Of a DNA stretch of 64,000 nucleotides, positions 27,757-36,161 are shown piece by piece. Origin of the DNA: Alphaproteobacteria bacterium CG11_big_fil_rev_8_21_14_0_20_39_49. Its GTDB lineage: Bacteria; Pseudomonadota; Alphaproteobacteria; Rickettsiales; UBA6187. The DNA lies in NCBI GenBank assembly GCA_002787635.1, contig PCXK01000028.1:148118-212117 (forward strand). Reading direction: 5' to 3'. Made by a program: the position numbers and the translations under genes. Under the pieces are notes generated by a model. That model searched no databases, was not told the DNA's origin, and saw nothing but the letters and a program-made list of their open reading frames with translations. Each line of letters starts with the position of its first letter. The first letter of the stretch is position 1.

Positions 27757-28127
27757 TTCCCATATACATAGCAATTGGCGGAGCGATTGGCTCGGTACTT
27801 CGATACTTCACTTCAAATTATTTCAACTCTGTTTTTAAAGTCGGCTTTCCTGCCGGAACACTGGCTGTAAATGTTATAGGCTCTTTAGCAATGGGTCTTG
27901 TTATCGGATATCTGGTCAAAACACTTCCGCATAGCAATGAGATGAGGGCATTTTTAACCGTAGGCTTGTTAGGAGGGTTTACAACATTTTCAGCGTTCTC
28001 GCTCGATGCGGTAACGCTTATACAAAGAGGAAATATATCACATGCTTTTATTTATATAGCTTTATCTGTTTTTGTCTCTATAATGGCACTCTTTATAGGA
28101 TTACAACTAACCAGAAACATACTTTAA
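27753..28127 (+). CDS. crcB: Fluoride channel CrcB/Fluc
   Basis: A 124-residue, four-helix inner-membrane protein forming a dual-topology dimeric fluoride exporter. Family motifs are GGAIGSVLRYF near the start, TLAVNVIGS, and GLLGGFTTFSAFSLD with the phenylalanines and central polar residues of the fluoride path. It overlaps rarA by 4 bp and precedes rluC by 3 bp. I see no fluoride riboswitch, as expected for an internal operon gene. Confidence 0.96.
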   Translation: MIPIYIAIGGAIGSVLRYFTSNYFNSVFKVGFPAGTLAVNVIGSLAMGLVIGYLVKTLPHSNEMRAFLTVGLLGGFTTFSAFSLDAVTLIQRGNISHAFIYIALSVFVSIMALFIGLQLTRNIL

Positions 28128-28130
28128 ACA

Positions 28131-29063
28131 ATGACAAAAGTTCAAACTGAAAAAGTTACAGCAGAAGATAACGACATTAGAATAGACCGTTGGTTTAAAA
28201 GAAACTTTCCCGCCTTTAGCCACACATCAATTGAAAAAGCCTTACGCAAAGGTCAGATACGCATTGACGGAAAAAAAGCAAAATCCTCAACGCATGTTCT
28301 GGCAGGTCAGGAGATACGCATACCTCCCATGAAGGAATACATAAAAGAAGAGAAACCAAAACCTAAGATTGACGAAAAATATATAAAGGAAATACAAAAA
28401 TCCGTTATCTACAAGGATACGGACATTATTGTAATAAACAAACCTGCCGGTCTTCCGACACAAGGAGGAGTCGGTATTAATGTAAGCGTAGACTCTCTTT
28501 TAGAATTTTTAAAATTTGATTATGATAAAAGACCAAAATTAGTACATCGTCTGGATAAGGATACTAGCGGAGCTTTAGTGCTTGCACGTTCGACTAATAC
28601 CGCATCTGAACTTACAGGTGCTTTTAAGAGTAAAAACATTGAAAAAACTTATCTGGCTTTAGTGGTCGGCAATCCAGAACTAGATGAGGGCAAGATTGAT
28701 TTAAGTATCAGCAAACAGGATTCCGGTGCAGGCAAAGAAAAAATGATAGCCGATGAAAAAGGACAAAAAGCCATTACATATTATAAAGTAATCGAAAAAA
28801 TGGGCAAAAAACTAAGCCTTGTCGAGCTATATCCACACACAGGACGCACCCACCAGCTACGTATTCATATGTCACATATCGGAAATCCGATATTAGGAGA
28901 TGGAAAATACGGCGGAAAATTAGCGTTCATTGAAGGATTAAGTAAAAAAATGCATCTTCATTCATATTCAATACAATTACCCGGATACGAAAAACCTTTT
29001 GTCGCTGAAGTCACCGGAAAAATGGCAGAAACTTTTTATAAGCTGGGTATATCGCATAAATAA
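28131..29063 (+). CDS. rluC: RluA-family 23S rRNA pseudouridine synthase (RluC-like)
   Basis: A 310-residue enzyme isomerising specific uridines in 23S rRNA. An N-terminal S4 RNA-binding domain (about residues 15-75) is followed by the catalytic domain with the conserved aspartate in VHRLDKDTSGALVLAR and the motif PHTGRTHQLRIHMSHIGNPI. RluC fits from gene context; RluD specificity cannot be excluded. Last gene of the htrA operon, followed by a terminator. Confidence 0.93.
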   Translation: MTKVQTEKVTAEDNDIRIDRWFKRNFPAFSHTSIEKALRKGQIRIDGKKAKSSTHVLAGQEIRIPPMKEYIKEEKPKPKIDEKYIKEIQKSVIYKDTDIIVINKPAGLPTQGGVGINVSVDSLLEFLKFDYDKRPKLVHRLDKDTSGALVLARSTNTASELTGAFKSKNIEKTYLALVVGNPELDEGKIDLSISKQDSGAGKEKMIADEKGQKAITYYKVIEKMGKKLSLVELYPHTGRTHQLRIHMSHIGNPILGDGKYGGKLAFIEGLSKKMHLHSYSIQLPGYEKPFVAEVTGKMAETFYKLGISHK

Positions 29064-29086
29064 CCCTTTCAAATTAAAGTTTATTT

Positions 29087-29125
29087 AAAAACTTTATAAA
29101 ATTACAATAATTTTATAAAGTTTTT
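29087..29125 (+). terminator. Terminator-like hairpin after rluC
   Basis: A perfect 17-bp AT-rich stem (left arm 29087-29103, loop ACAAT, right arm 29109-29125 ending in five T residues), 24 bp after the rluC stop. The stem has low GC, so termination strength is uncertain. Confidence 0.75.
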
Positions 29126-29266
29126 CATTGAAATACCCTATACAAATATGGCATTATGGTTAACAGGGAATATTCGTAAAAAAATAGTATCTTTAATTTT
29201 ATATATTTTTGTGCTATAATTAGTTGAATTAATGCATGTAGTGTTAAATTATAGGGAGAAAAGCTC

Positions 29267-30214
29267 TTGTTTTTTAGGTCAAAAAATTCTTTTTCTATTC
29301 TTACTTTTTTTCTATTTACAATAGTTATATCTTTTTCTACGCCATCATACGCAAATCCTAAATATGCATCACTAGTAATTGATGCCGATACAGGCGTTGT
29401 TTTGCATCAGGAAAACGCCGGAAAAACAAGGCATCCGGCTTCATTGGTAAAAATGATGACATTATATATGACATTTCAGGCAATAGAGCGTGGCGAGCTA
29501 AGCATGAACCAAAATCTTAAAGTTTCAGCACGTGCGGCAGGAATGCCGGCAAGCAAGCTAGGCTTAAGAAGAGGCTCAACCATAACGGTCAAAGATGCTA
29601 TATTAGCTCTTATAGTAAAGTCGGCTAATGATGCTGCGGTAGTTCTGGCGGAAGGAATCGGCGGAAGCGAGTGGAAATTTGCTACCATGATGAACCGTAT
29701 GGGCAAAAAGCTCGGAATGAACGAAACAAATTTCGTTAACGCATCAGGTCTTCACAACTCTCGTCAGGTTACAACCGCATATGATATGGCAAGACTTGCC
29801 GTTGCACTTCGCCGTGACTACCCAAGACATTACCACCTGTTTAACAGAACAAAATTTTACTTCAACGGCAAAGTGTATCAAGGACACAACAAAGTTGCAA
29901 GCAGCTATCAAGGGGCAGACGGTCTTAAAACCGGATATATAAACGCAGCAGGTTTTAATCTTGTAACTTCCGTAAGACGAGGTGGAAATAGTGTTGTCGG
30001 CGTTGTTTTAGGCGGCACAACATCTAAACGCCGTGACCGTCACATGGTTCAATTACTGGATAGGGTATTTTACAAAATGGCAAAAGGAGGAAATGCACCT
30101 AAAGCCACCATGCATACAGGCGTTGTGCCGTTTCCTAATCTAAAACCGGGAAGAAGTATGCAGGCTGCCGTTTCCGACTCTACACCGGAGCCAAACTTAA
30201 AACCTCAGGTATAG
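29267..30214 (+). CDS. D-alanyl-D-alanine carboxypeptidase, short form
   Basis: A 315-residue S11-family DD-peptidase with a signal peptide (FTIVISFSTPSYA). Motifs are SxxK in PASLVKMM, SxN in VKSANDAAV and KTG in LKTGYINAAG. It lacks the PBP5 C-terminal beta domain found in the copy at 21227, ending in a short proline/lysine-rich tail. The start is TTG, with AGGGAGAA about eight bases upstream. It has its own promoter region after the terminator at 29087. It may act on another site or growth phase than its paralogue. Confidence 0.93.
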   Translation: MFFRSKNSFSILTFFLFTIVISFSTPSYANPKYASLVIDADTGVVLHQENAGKTRHPASLVKMMTLYMTFQAIERGELSMNQNLKVSARAAGMPASKLGLRRGSTITVKDAILALIVKSANDAAVVLAEGIGGSEWKFATMMNRMGKKLGMNETNFVNASGLHNSRQVTTAYDMARLAVALRRDYPRHYHLFNRTKFYFNGKVYQGHNKVASSYQGADGLKTGYINAAGFNLVTSVRRGGNSVVGVVLGGTTSKRRDRHMVQLLDRVFYKMAKGGNAPKATMHTGVVPFPNLKPGRSMQAAVSDSTPEPNLKPQV

Positions 30215-30224
30215 CTTATAATCT

Positions 30225-30398
30225 GCACTGAAATCTTTATTTTTTGTCATGCTGAACTTGTTTCAGTATCTTATTTTTTCATATCTACATAGTATTACGT
30301 CATCGCCCGAGTTTCCGGAGGAAACTATAGGGCGATTCTGGTGAGATTCCCCTATAGTTTCCTCCGGAAACTCGGGTAATGACATCTTAATTTACTAT
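30225..30398. repeat. Composite palindromic repeat
   Basis: Two parts in the gap between convergent genes. 30225-30272 is the shell-A tag (GCACTGAAATCTTTATTTTT) joined to a TGTCATGCTGAACTT/TTCAGTATCT core arm. 30298-30385 is a near-perfect long hairpin from ACGTCATCGCCCGAG to CTCGGGTAATGACAT, followed by a shell-B end (AATTTACTATA, 30388-30398). It looks like a truncated A element next to a B element that lost its left end. Confidence 0.75.
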
Positions 30399-30459
30399 AT
30401 ATATTTATTATACTATGCTCAAGACGTAGCAATGACGGATATAAGAAGCGTTGAAAGCA

Positions 30460-31851
30460 TTACTCCGCATCATCAAGCTTTAATTTAGATGACTTATCTA
30501 TGCTTTTTTCTATGCATTTTATCATCAAGCCTGCAATATCTTTTCCGGTCACCTCCTCAATTCCCTCTAGTCCCGGAGATGAATTGATTTCCAGAACTTT
30601 TGGTCCTGAAGATGAGCGTATTATATCAACGCCTGAAACATCAAGATGCATTGCCTTAGCCGCTTTTATGGCAATTTTTCGCTCTTCAACAGTTATCTTT
30701 ACTGAATCGGCAGTACCGCCCAGATGCAGGTTCGCCCTGAATTCGCCTTCGGCTGCCTGCCTTTGCATAGAACCGACAACTTTTCCGTCTATTACAAAAC
30801 ACCTTATATCCTTGCCTTGTGCCTCTTTAATAAACTCCTGAACAAGTATGTTGGCTCTAAGGCTTTTAAAAGCATTAATAACACTTTCCGCAGCTTTTGA
30901 GGTTTCCGCAAGAACAACTCCACGCCCCTGAGTTCCCTCTAGCAGCTTAACAACAAGAGGTGCGCCGCCGACTGATTTAATTATTTCTTTCGTATCAAGC
31001 GGGGAACTTGTAAAGCCTGTCATAGGCATATCAATTCCCTTAGCCGCTAAAAGTTGTAGCGACCGAAGCTTATCCCTAGAACGGGATATAGATACCGATT
31101 TATTCAGGCAATAAACACCCATAGACTCAAACTGCCTTACAACGGCACACCCATAAAATGTTGCCGAAGGTCTGATTCTAGGTATTATGGCATCAAAGTC
31201 TTTTAGGCTTTCCCCTCCCCTATACAGAACGTCAGGCATAGACGAGGATATATTCATATAGCTTTGCCTTACATTTATAAAATACATATCGTGACCACGC
31301 TGCTCACCGGCTTCCATTATCCTTTTATTTGAGTATAGATCGGGGTTACTGGCAAGAAGCCCTATCTTGAGCCTGTCAATTTTCACCGGAGCTACATTGT
31401 AATATTTACAGACATCTTTTTCGTTCTTAATCCCCAGACAAAACGATGTATTCGGGTCGATTAACAACTCGCTAGTCATAGCCTCCCGCCCCAGTAACAT
31501 TCGATACCCCATAGAGTCCCTGTTTGTAAGGGTAATTTCTATGTCCCATCTTTTATCACCGAGTATTATAGGGGTTTTGATAACGTGCCTTGTCTGCTTT
31601 TCACCGCTTGAACTTTTTACGCTTCTTCTATCGACTGCCATAGCAACGCACTTTTGCACTATCTTGCGATTGCCCTGCACAGGGTGTATATCAAACTTAA
31701 CATACTTGATACCGTCTTCAATAAAAGGGTTGATATTAAAGGCATGTAAGGCTGATGTTTTAGCCCCCGAATCAACCCTTGCTTTTAGTGCGGGCAGGTT
31801 AAGTTCCGGTAAGGAACACCACTCTTCTTTTCCGATTATAGTTTTTGGCAT
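30460..31851 (-). CDS. rimK: RimB-like aspartic protease domain fused to RimK ATP-grasp ligase
   Basis: About 463 residues. Residues 1-140 form an ATP-dependent zinc protease/RimB-like retropepsin domain (COG4067 type), with active-site [11 protein letters not shown] and the later MLLGREAM. The rest is a RimK ATP-grasp ligase ([50 protein letters not shown] with the metal-binding E and N). RimK adds glutamates to the C-terminus of ribosomal protein S6, and RimB trims them, so both activities may lie on one chain. I prefer the second ATG (31851), with AGGA six bases upstream; the first is at 31857. Confidence 0.9.
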   Translation of the reverse strand: MPKTIIGKEEWCSLPELNLPALKARVDSGAKTSALHAFNINPFIEDGIKYVKFDIHPVQGNRKIVQKCVAMAVDRRSVKSSSGEKQTRHVIKTPIILGDKRWDIEITLTNRDSMGYRMLLGREAMTSELLIDPNTSFCLGIKNEKDVCKYYNVAPVKIDRLKIGLLASNPDLYSNKRIMEAGEQRGHDMYFINVRQSYMNISSSMPDVLYRGGESLKDFDAIIPRIRPSATFYGCAVVRQFESMGVYCLNKSVSISRSRDKLRSLQLLAAKGIDMPMTGFTSSPLDTKEIIKSVGGAPLVVKLLEGTQGRGVVLAETSKAAESVINAFKSLRANILVQEFIKEAQGKDIRCFVIDGKVVGSMQRQAAEGEFRANLHLGGTADSVKITVEERKIAIKAAKAMHLDVSGVDIIRSSSGPKVLEINSSPGLEGIEEVTGKDIAGLMIKCIEKSIDKSSKLKLDDAE

Positions 31852-31942
31852 TAGCATCCTACTTAGTTAAAAATGTCGAATAAATCTAATTACATTTATA
31901 CATTCATATGTAAACATTTAATTTTAAATTATACGACTTTTT

Positions 31943-33313
31943 TTAACCTTCACGCAATTCCTTGGCTAGTAAAAATGCCAGTTCAACACTTTGCGAAGCG
32001 TTCAGTCTAGGGTCGCAATGCGTATGATATCTATCTTTTAGATTAACCTCCGATATAGCCTGAGCGCCGCCTACACATTCGGTAACGTCCTGACCTGTCA
32101 TTTCAATATGTATCCCTCCGGCATAAGTACCTTCTGCCTTATGTATATCAAATACATTCCTGACTTCCGCAAGAACTTTATTGAAAGGTCTTGTTTTGTA
32201 ACCGTTAGGTGACTTAATCGTATTGCCGTGCATAGGGTCGCATGACCATACGACTATACGCCCTTCTGATTTTACTTTTTTAATAAGGGTAGGTAGAAAA
32301 TCTTCTACCTTTTCCGCTCCCATACGGGAAATAAGGGTTATTCTGCCTGCCTCATTTTCAGGGTTTAGCGTATCTAAAATACGTATAAGGTTATCAGGAT
32401 CGGTCGAGGGTCCTACTTTCATACCTATAGGATTTGCTATACCACGCATATATTCAATGTGTGCTTCATCAAGATTACGAGTTCTGTCACCTATCCAAAG
32501 CATATGTGCCGAACAGTCATAGAACCGACCGCTATCGCTATCCTGCCTTGTCAATGCCTCTTCGTAATTGAGCAACAAAGCTTCATGTGAAGTAAAAAAT
32601 TCCGCCTCATGTATCTCATCGGTTTTTTCCAAGTCTAAACCGAACGCTTCCATAAATGAAAGGCTTTCGTTAATCCTGTCTACTAAATCCTTAAATAGCT
32701 TGCCTTGAGCCGATTCGGTAGCAAATTCCTGATTCCACTTATTAACGTTACGCAGTGACGCGTAGCCTCCCTTTGCAAGGGAACGCAAATAATTCAAAGT
32801 AGCCGTAGATTGGTCATATGCCTTTAGAAGGCGTTTGGGGTCAGGCTCTCTTGCATCTTCTGTAAAATCAATGGCATTGACCATGTCGCCACGATAACTC
32901 GGCAGTTCCACCCCATCAATAATTTCAGTATTTGCCGAACGTGGTTTGGCAAACTGACCTGCTATCCTGCCTACTTTTACAACGGGCTTACCCGCACCAT
33001 ACATTAACGCCACAGTCATTTGCAATATTACCCTAAAATAACTTTTCAGGTTCTCATCGCTAAATTCTGCAAAGCTTTCGGCACAATCTCCGCCTTGCAA
33101 GAGGAATGCTTTACCTTCTGCCACTTTAGCCAAAGATTTTTTTAACCGAACTATCTCGCTTGGCTGAACAAGCGGCATACGCTTTGCCAGATCCGACTCA
33201 ACAGCCTTTAATCCTTCAACATTCTTATATATAGGCTGCTGCTGAATAGGAAAATCTCTCCATGAACTTTTAGTCCATTTCTCATTATTTGCAGATTTTA
33301 CTTTACTAGTCAT
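31943..33313 (-). CDS. aroG: 3-deoxy-7-phosphoheptulonate synthase, class II
   Basis: A 456-residue class II (plant-type) DAHP synthase, the first step of aromatic amino acid synthesis, joining phosphoenolpyruvate and erythrose-4-phosphate. Family stretches are [59 protein letters not shown] and a [15 protein letters not shown] block with metal ligands. Divergent from prephenate dehydratase, so two steps of phenylalanine synthesis share one promoter region (33314-33396). The class II letter name is not fixed in the literature. Confidence 0.96.
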   Translation of the reverse strand: MTSKVKSANNEKWTKSSWRDFPIQQQPIYKNVEGLKAVESDLAKRMPLVQPSEIVRLKKSLAKVAEGKAFLLQGGDCAESFAEFSDENLKSYFRVILQMTVALMYGAGKPVVKVGRIAGQFAKPRSANTEIIDGVELPSYRGDMVNAIDFTEDAREPDPKRLLKAYDQSTATLNYLRSLAKGGYASLRNVNKWNQEFATESAQGKLFKDLVDRINESLSFMEAFGLDLEKTDEIHEAEFFTSHEALLLNYEEALTRQDSDSGRFYDCSAHMLWIGDRTRNLDEAHIEYMRGIANPIGMKVGPSTDPDNLIRILDTLNPENEAGRITLISRMGAEKVEDFLPTLIKKVKSEGRIVVWSCDPMHGNTIKSPNGYKTRPFNKVLAEVRNVFDIHKAEGTYAGGIHIEMTGQDVTECVGGAQAISEVNLKDRYHTHCDPRLNASQSVELAFLLAKELREG

Positions 33314-33396
33314 AAATCCTCGTTAATCTAAGGTCTCTTTTTTTAAGGTGCATAATTTAATCTTTTTATCAATAATTATAAAGGTTTTTTATTATA

Positions 33397-34239
33397 ATGG
33401 GTAAGAAAAATAACATAATCGCCTTTCAAGGTGTTGAGGGAGCACACTCCGATATGGCATGCCGTCAGGCTTATCCTTATATGGAGACTATGGCATTTGC
33501 GTCATTTGAAGATGCTATGCAGGCAGTTTTGGACGGAACTACATCGCTTTGTATGATACCTATCGAAAACTCAAAAGCAGGAAGGGTGGCAGAAATTCAT
33601 AACCTTTTACGCAACACCGAGCTATCTATTATCGGTGAGTGTTTCCAAAGAATCGAACACTTCCTTGTTGCACCCAAAGGCACTAAAATTACCGACATTA
33701 CAGATATTTACTCTCACCCGCAAGCTCTCATGCAGACTAAGGAAACATTAGCCGGATATAATTTTAAAAAGCACGAATACTCAAACACTGCCGCAGCCGC
33801 CCAAGACGTGGCAAAGTGGAATGACAAATCAAAAGCCGCCATATCATCAAGACTGGCAGCCGAGTTATACGGCTTGGACGTAATACTTGAAAACATTGAA
33901 GATGCAAATGACAACACAACCATCTTTATAGTTATGTCACTTGCCCCTATTGATGTTGACCCTAACGAAAAAACTATTACAAGCGTGCTATTTACAGCCA
34001 GAAACATACCTGCGGCACTATATAAAGCACTTGGCGGCTTTGCCACAAACAATGTAAACCTATTGAAAATCGAAAGTTATATAGCTCCGGGTACATCAAA
34101 CACCGCTGAATTTTTTATAAGCTTTGAAGGTCACCCCGACCGACGTAATGTTCAATTGGCTATTGAAGAACTCGGTTTTTTCTGTAGAAAGATAAAAGTT
34201 CTGGGTGTATATCCTGCCGATCATAAAAGATACGAATAA
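33397..34239 (+). CDS. pheA: Prephenate dehydratase
   Basis: A 280-residue monofunctional enzyme converting prephenate to phenylpyruvate. The catalytic domain has FQGVEGAHSDMACRQAYP, IPIENSKAGRV and the signature DNTTIFIVMS. The C-terminal ACT domain (LLKIESYIAPGTSNTAEFFI) carries an ESxxAP variant of the usual ESRP phenylalanine-binding motif, so feedback control is likely but may differ. No chorismate mutase domain is fused. A small unknown gene follows by 17 bp. Confidence 0.95.
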   Translation: MGKKNNIIAFQGVEGAHSDMACRQAYPYMETMAFASFEDAMQAVLDGTTSLCMIPIENSKAGRVAEIHNLLRNTELSIIGECFQRIEHFLVAPKGTKITDITDIYSHPQALMQTKETLAGYNFKKHEYSNTAAAAQDVAKWNDKSKAAISSRLAAELYGLDVILENIEDANDNTTIFIVMSLAPIDVDPNEKTITSVLFTARNIPAALYKALGGFATNNVNLLKIESYIAPGTSNTAEFFISFEGHPDRRNVQLAIEELGFFCRKIKVLGVYPADHKRYE

Positions 34240-34256
34240 GGCTTATATAAAAGATT

Positions 34257-34664
34257 ATGAAAAGAAAAGCTGAAAACATCGGTGATAAACAACAGCAGCA
34301 AAAGCCGCTACCGCCAAGACCTTTATTTCCGAACGAATATTTGCAACAAAATACGGCGGAAGATACAAAATGGACTGACAAGATTAAAAAACAAAAAGTT
34401 GCCGTACAATCTAAACATAACCCAAAACTTGCTCCTAACAAAGTGTCAGAAGATGATTTGTCATCTGCATTTTTTTCACATTCTATAGAAGAAATAAAAC
34501 AAATAATTCCCGATGAAACACTTATATCACCTGACGAAATAAAAAATATTTGGGATTCGGAGGAAAAAAAATATACTAAAAAAATAACCGAAGAAGGAAG
34601 TCATGTAACTAAAGACGGAGTTATATGCAAGCCGCTGCCAAAACCACCATCTGCGGTCAGATAA
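34257..34664 (+). CDS. Small hydrophilic protein of unknown function
   Basis: A 135-residue protein I do not recognise. No signal peptide or membrane segment. The N-terminal third is lysine-, glutamine- and proline-rich (KPLPPRPLFP) and looks disordered; the middle has a possible helix (FFSHSIEEIKQIIPDE), and the end is again proline-rich (KPLPKPPS). The ATG follows pheA by 17 bp with only a weak ribosome site. An antisense frame covers part of it; the plus-strand frame is longer and fits the local operon. Confidence 0.55.
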   Translation: MKRKAENIGDKQQQQKPLPPRPLFPNEYLQQNTAEDTKWTDKIKKQKVAVQSKHNPKLAPNKVSEDDLSSAFFSHSIEEIKQIIPDETLISPDEIKNIWDSEEKKYTKKITEEGSHVTKDGVICKPLPKPPSAVR

Positions 34665-34979
34665 ATCTGTATAACGAATTAGTTATAGTAAATTCTAAAT
34701 TCATATCCCATTAAGAAAAACGTCATTACCCGAATTGCCAAAGTCAATTATAGGGTAATCTCACCGAGATCGCCCTATAGTTTTCTAAAGAAAACTCGGG
34801 CGATGACGTAAATGAATTTAAAATTTACTATAGTACTCAATAAACATAGTTTTTGTCATACTGAATTTATTTCAGTATCTTCTTTGTCACGTTAGAGACA
34901 CTAAAATAAGTTCGCCCATGACAAAAAATTAAAGATTTCAGTGCAATTTTTACAAAAACTATGTTTATTAATACCTCGC
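34665..34979. repeat. 315 bp gap filled by two adjoining MITE-like elements
   Basis: A shell-B element lies at 34684-34832 (ends TATAGTAAATTCTAAATTCA and AATTTAAAATTTACTATA, core GTCATTACCCGA ... TCGGGCGATGACG). A shell-A element at 34834-34974 follows immediately (ends ACTCAATAAACATAG and CTATGTTTATTAATAC, core TGTCATACTGAA, right-hand tag AAAGATTTCAGTGCAATTTT). The A element stops about 6 bp before the M48 protease stop codon. Nothing else is seen. Confidence 0.85.
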
Positions 34980-36140
34980 CTAATTATAGTAAAAATCATA
35001 CCACTTTTGTTTTATATTATTTATCTTTATTGCGGTAGGAATATACACTTCTTTGATGTAATTACGCTCAAGATTTTCCCAATCTATGGAAAACGTAGTT
35101 GCATACATAACAAATACGATAGTAAATAAAGATATTCCGTTAGCAACCGAATTTAAAACTGACGGTCTGATATCAGCTCCTCTGTTCCTTATATTTTCAA
35201 CTCTTTTTATTCTGCTTTTCGTTCTGGGGTGTGTTGAAAATATACTGAAATACGAACCCTTACCAAGGGCGGCAAGTCCTAAAACCATTGAATATCCGCC
35301 GACAACATTGGCACTATCCCTATCACATCTATATTCTATAGAACGCCCGAACCACTTCATTAAAAAGCCATGAACAGGCATATATACCCATCTTAAAAAA
35401 AGACCGCAAAACCATGTTACAAAATTATATGTCTTATAAATAAAAACTTTTATGTACCAGCCTATAAACGGAATAAACAGCAACACATTTGCAAGTATCA
35501 GCAAAAATATCCTCATCATATTTGCTACATAATGGTTTATGGTATAACTCGAAGCGGTCAGCAATCCGGGCAGGAAATCCTTATTTACCAAATGTGACAG
35601 CTCATGCCCCATAATTCCCTGTATCGCCCTTACATATAACTCCTCATCATCTTTATACCTTCTGTGTATCTCGAATATTAATCCTAAAGTTAACGTAACC
35701 GTCTGATTATTAGAACCTCCTATAGCATAAGCATTTATAACCTCGCCGTCAGTGTCTATCAGGAGCCTTGTATTTTCCACACCGAACTTACTCCTTAACC
35801 ACTGGAAAGAGTCCATTATCTCCTGTTGTCTGGGAATCGCAGTCATAATACTTATATGTCTTGCACGCCTGTTTAGGAACTTTGCCGTAAATCCGAAAAG
35901 CATATCAAAGAACATATACAACAACGTAAACACACAAATCATTGAAACAAACAAAAGGAATATATCCCAAAACGCCTTTGCAAAAAAATCATTAAAAATT
36001 ATATAAAGAGGAAAAAAAACTAATGAGGCAGGTATAAGTAAGAAAACAAAATTTGCTATTGTAAGCATAAAAGTTAATAAAAATATAAAAGGCTTGGCAA
36101 ACATAGCAAATTGATATTTGAGTTTTATATAAAGCGACAA
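34980..36140 (-). CDS. M48-family membrane zinc metalloprotease (HtpX-like)
   Basis: A 386-residue integral membrane protease. The N-terminus has two hydrophobic segments and a third region near residues 45-80. The zinc site is GHELSHLVNKDF (HExxH), with a third ligand probably the glutamate in SIEYRCDRDSANVVGG. A hydrophobic loop (about residues 205-245) lies between them. The late sequence FSTHPRTKSRIKRV is typical of M48/HtpX. It is larger than E. coli HtpX (293 residues). It likely degrades misfolded membrane proteins. It is 21 bp after the acyl-CoA dehydrogenase gene. Confidence 0.9.
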   Translation of the reverse strand: MSLYIKLKYQFAMFAKPFIFLLTFMLTIANFVFLLIPASLVFFPLYIIFNDFFAKAFWDIFLLFVSMICVFTLLYMFFDMLFGFTAKFLNRRARHISIMTAIPRQQEIMDSFQWLRSKFGVENTRLLIDTDGEVINAYAIGGSNNQTVTLTLGLIFEIHRRYKDDEELYVRAIQGIMGHELSHLVNKDFLPGLLTASSYTINHYVANMMRIFLLILANVLLFIPFIGWYIKVFIYKTYNFVTWFCGLFLRWVYMPVHGFLMKWFGRSIEYRCDRDSANVVGGYSMVLGLAALGKGSYFSIFSTHPRTKSRIKRVENIRNRGADIRPSVLNSVANGISLFTIVFVMYATTFSIDWENLERNYIKEVYIPTAIKINNIKQKWYDFYYN

Positions 36141-36161
36141 TAAATCGCAGCACGGGTTTTT

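Noticed and set aside
34160-34441. Minus-strand 93-codon frame overlapping pheA and the small gene after it
   Set aside because: It is antisense to the conserved 3' end of pheA; its serine/cysteine/phenylalanine-rich composition is typical of a shadow frame.
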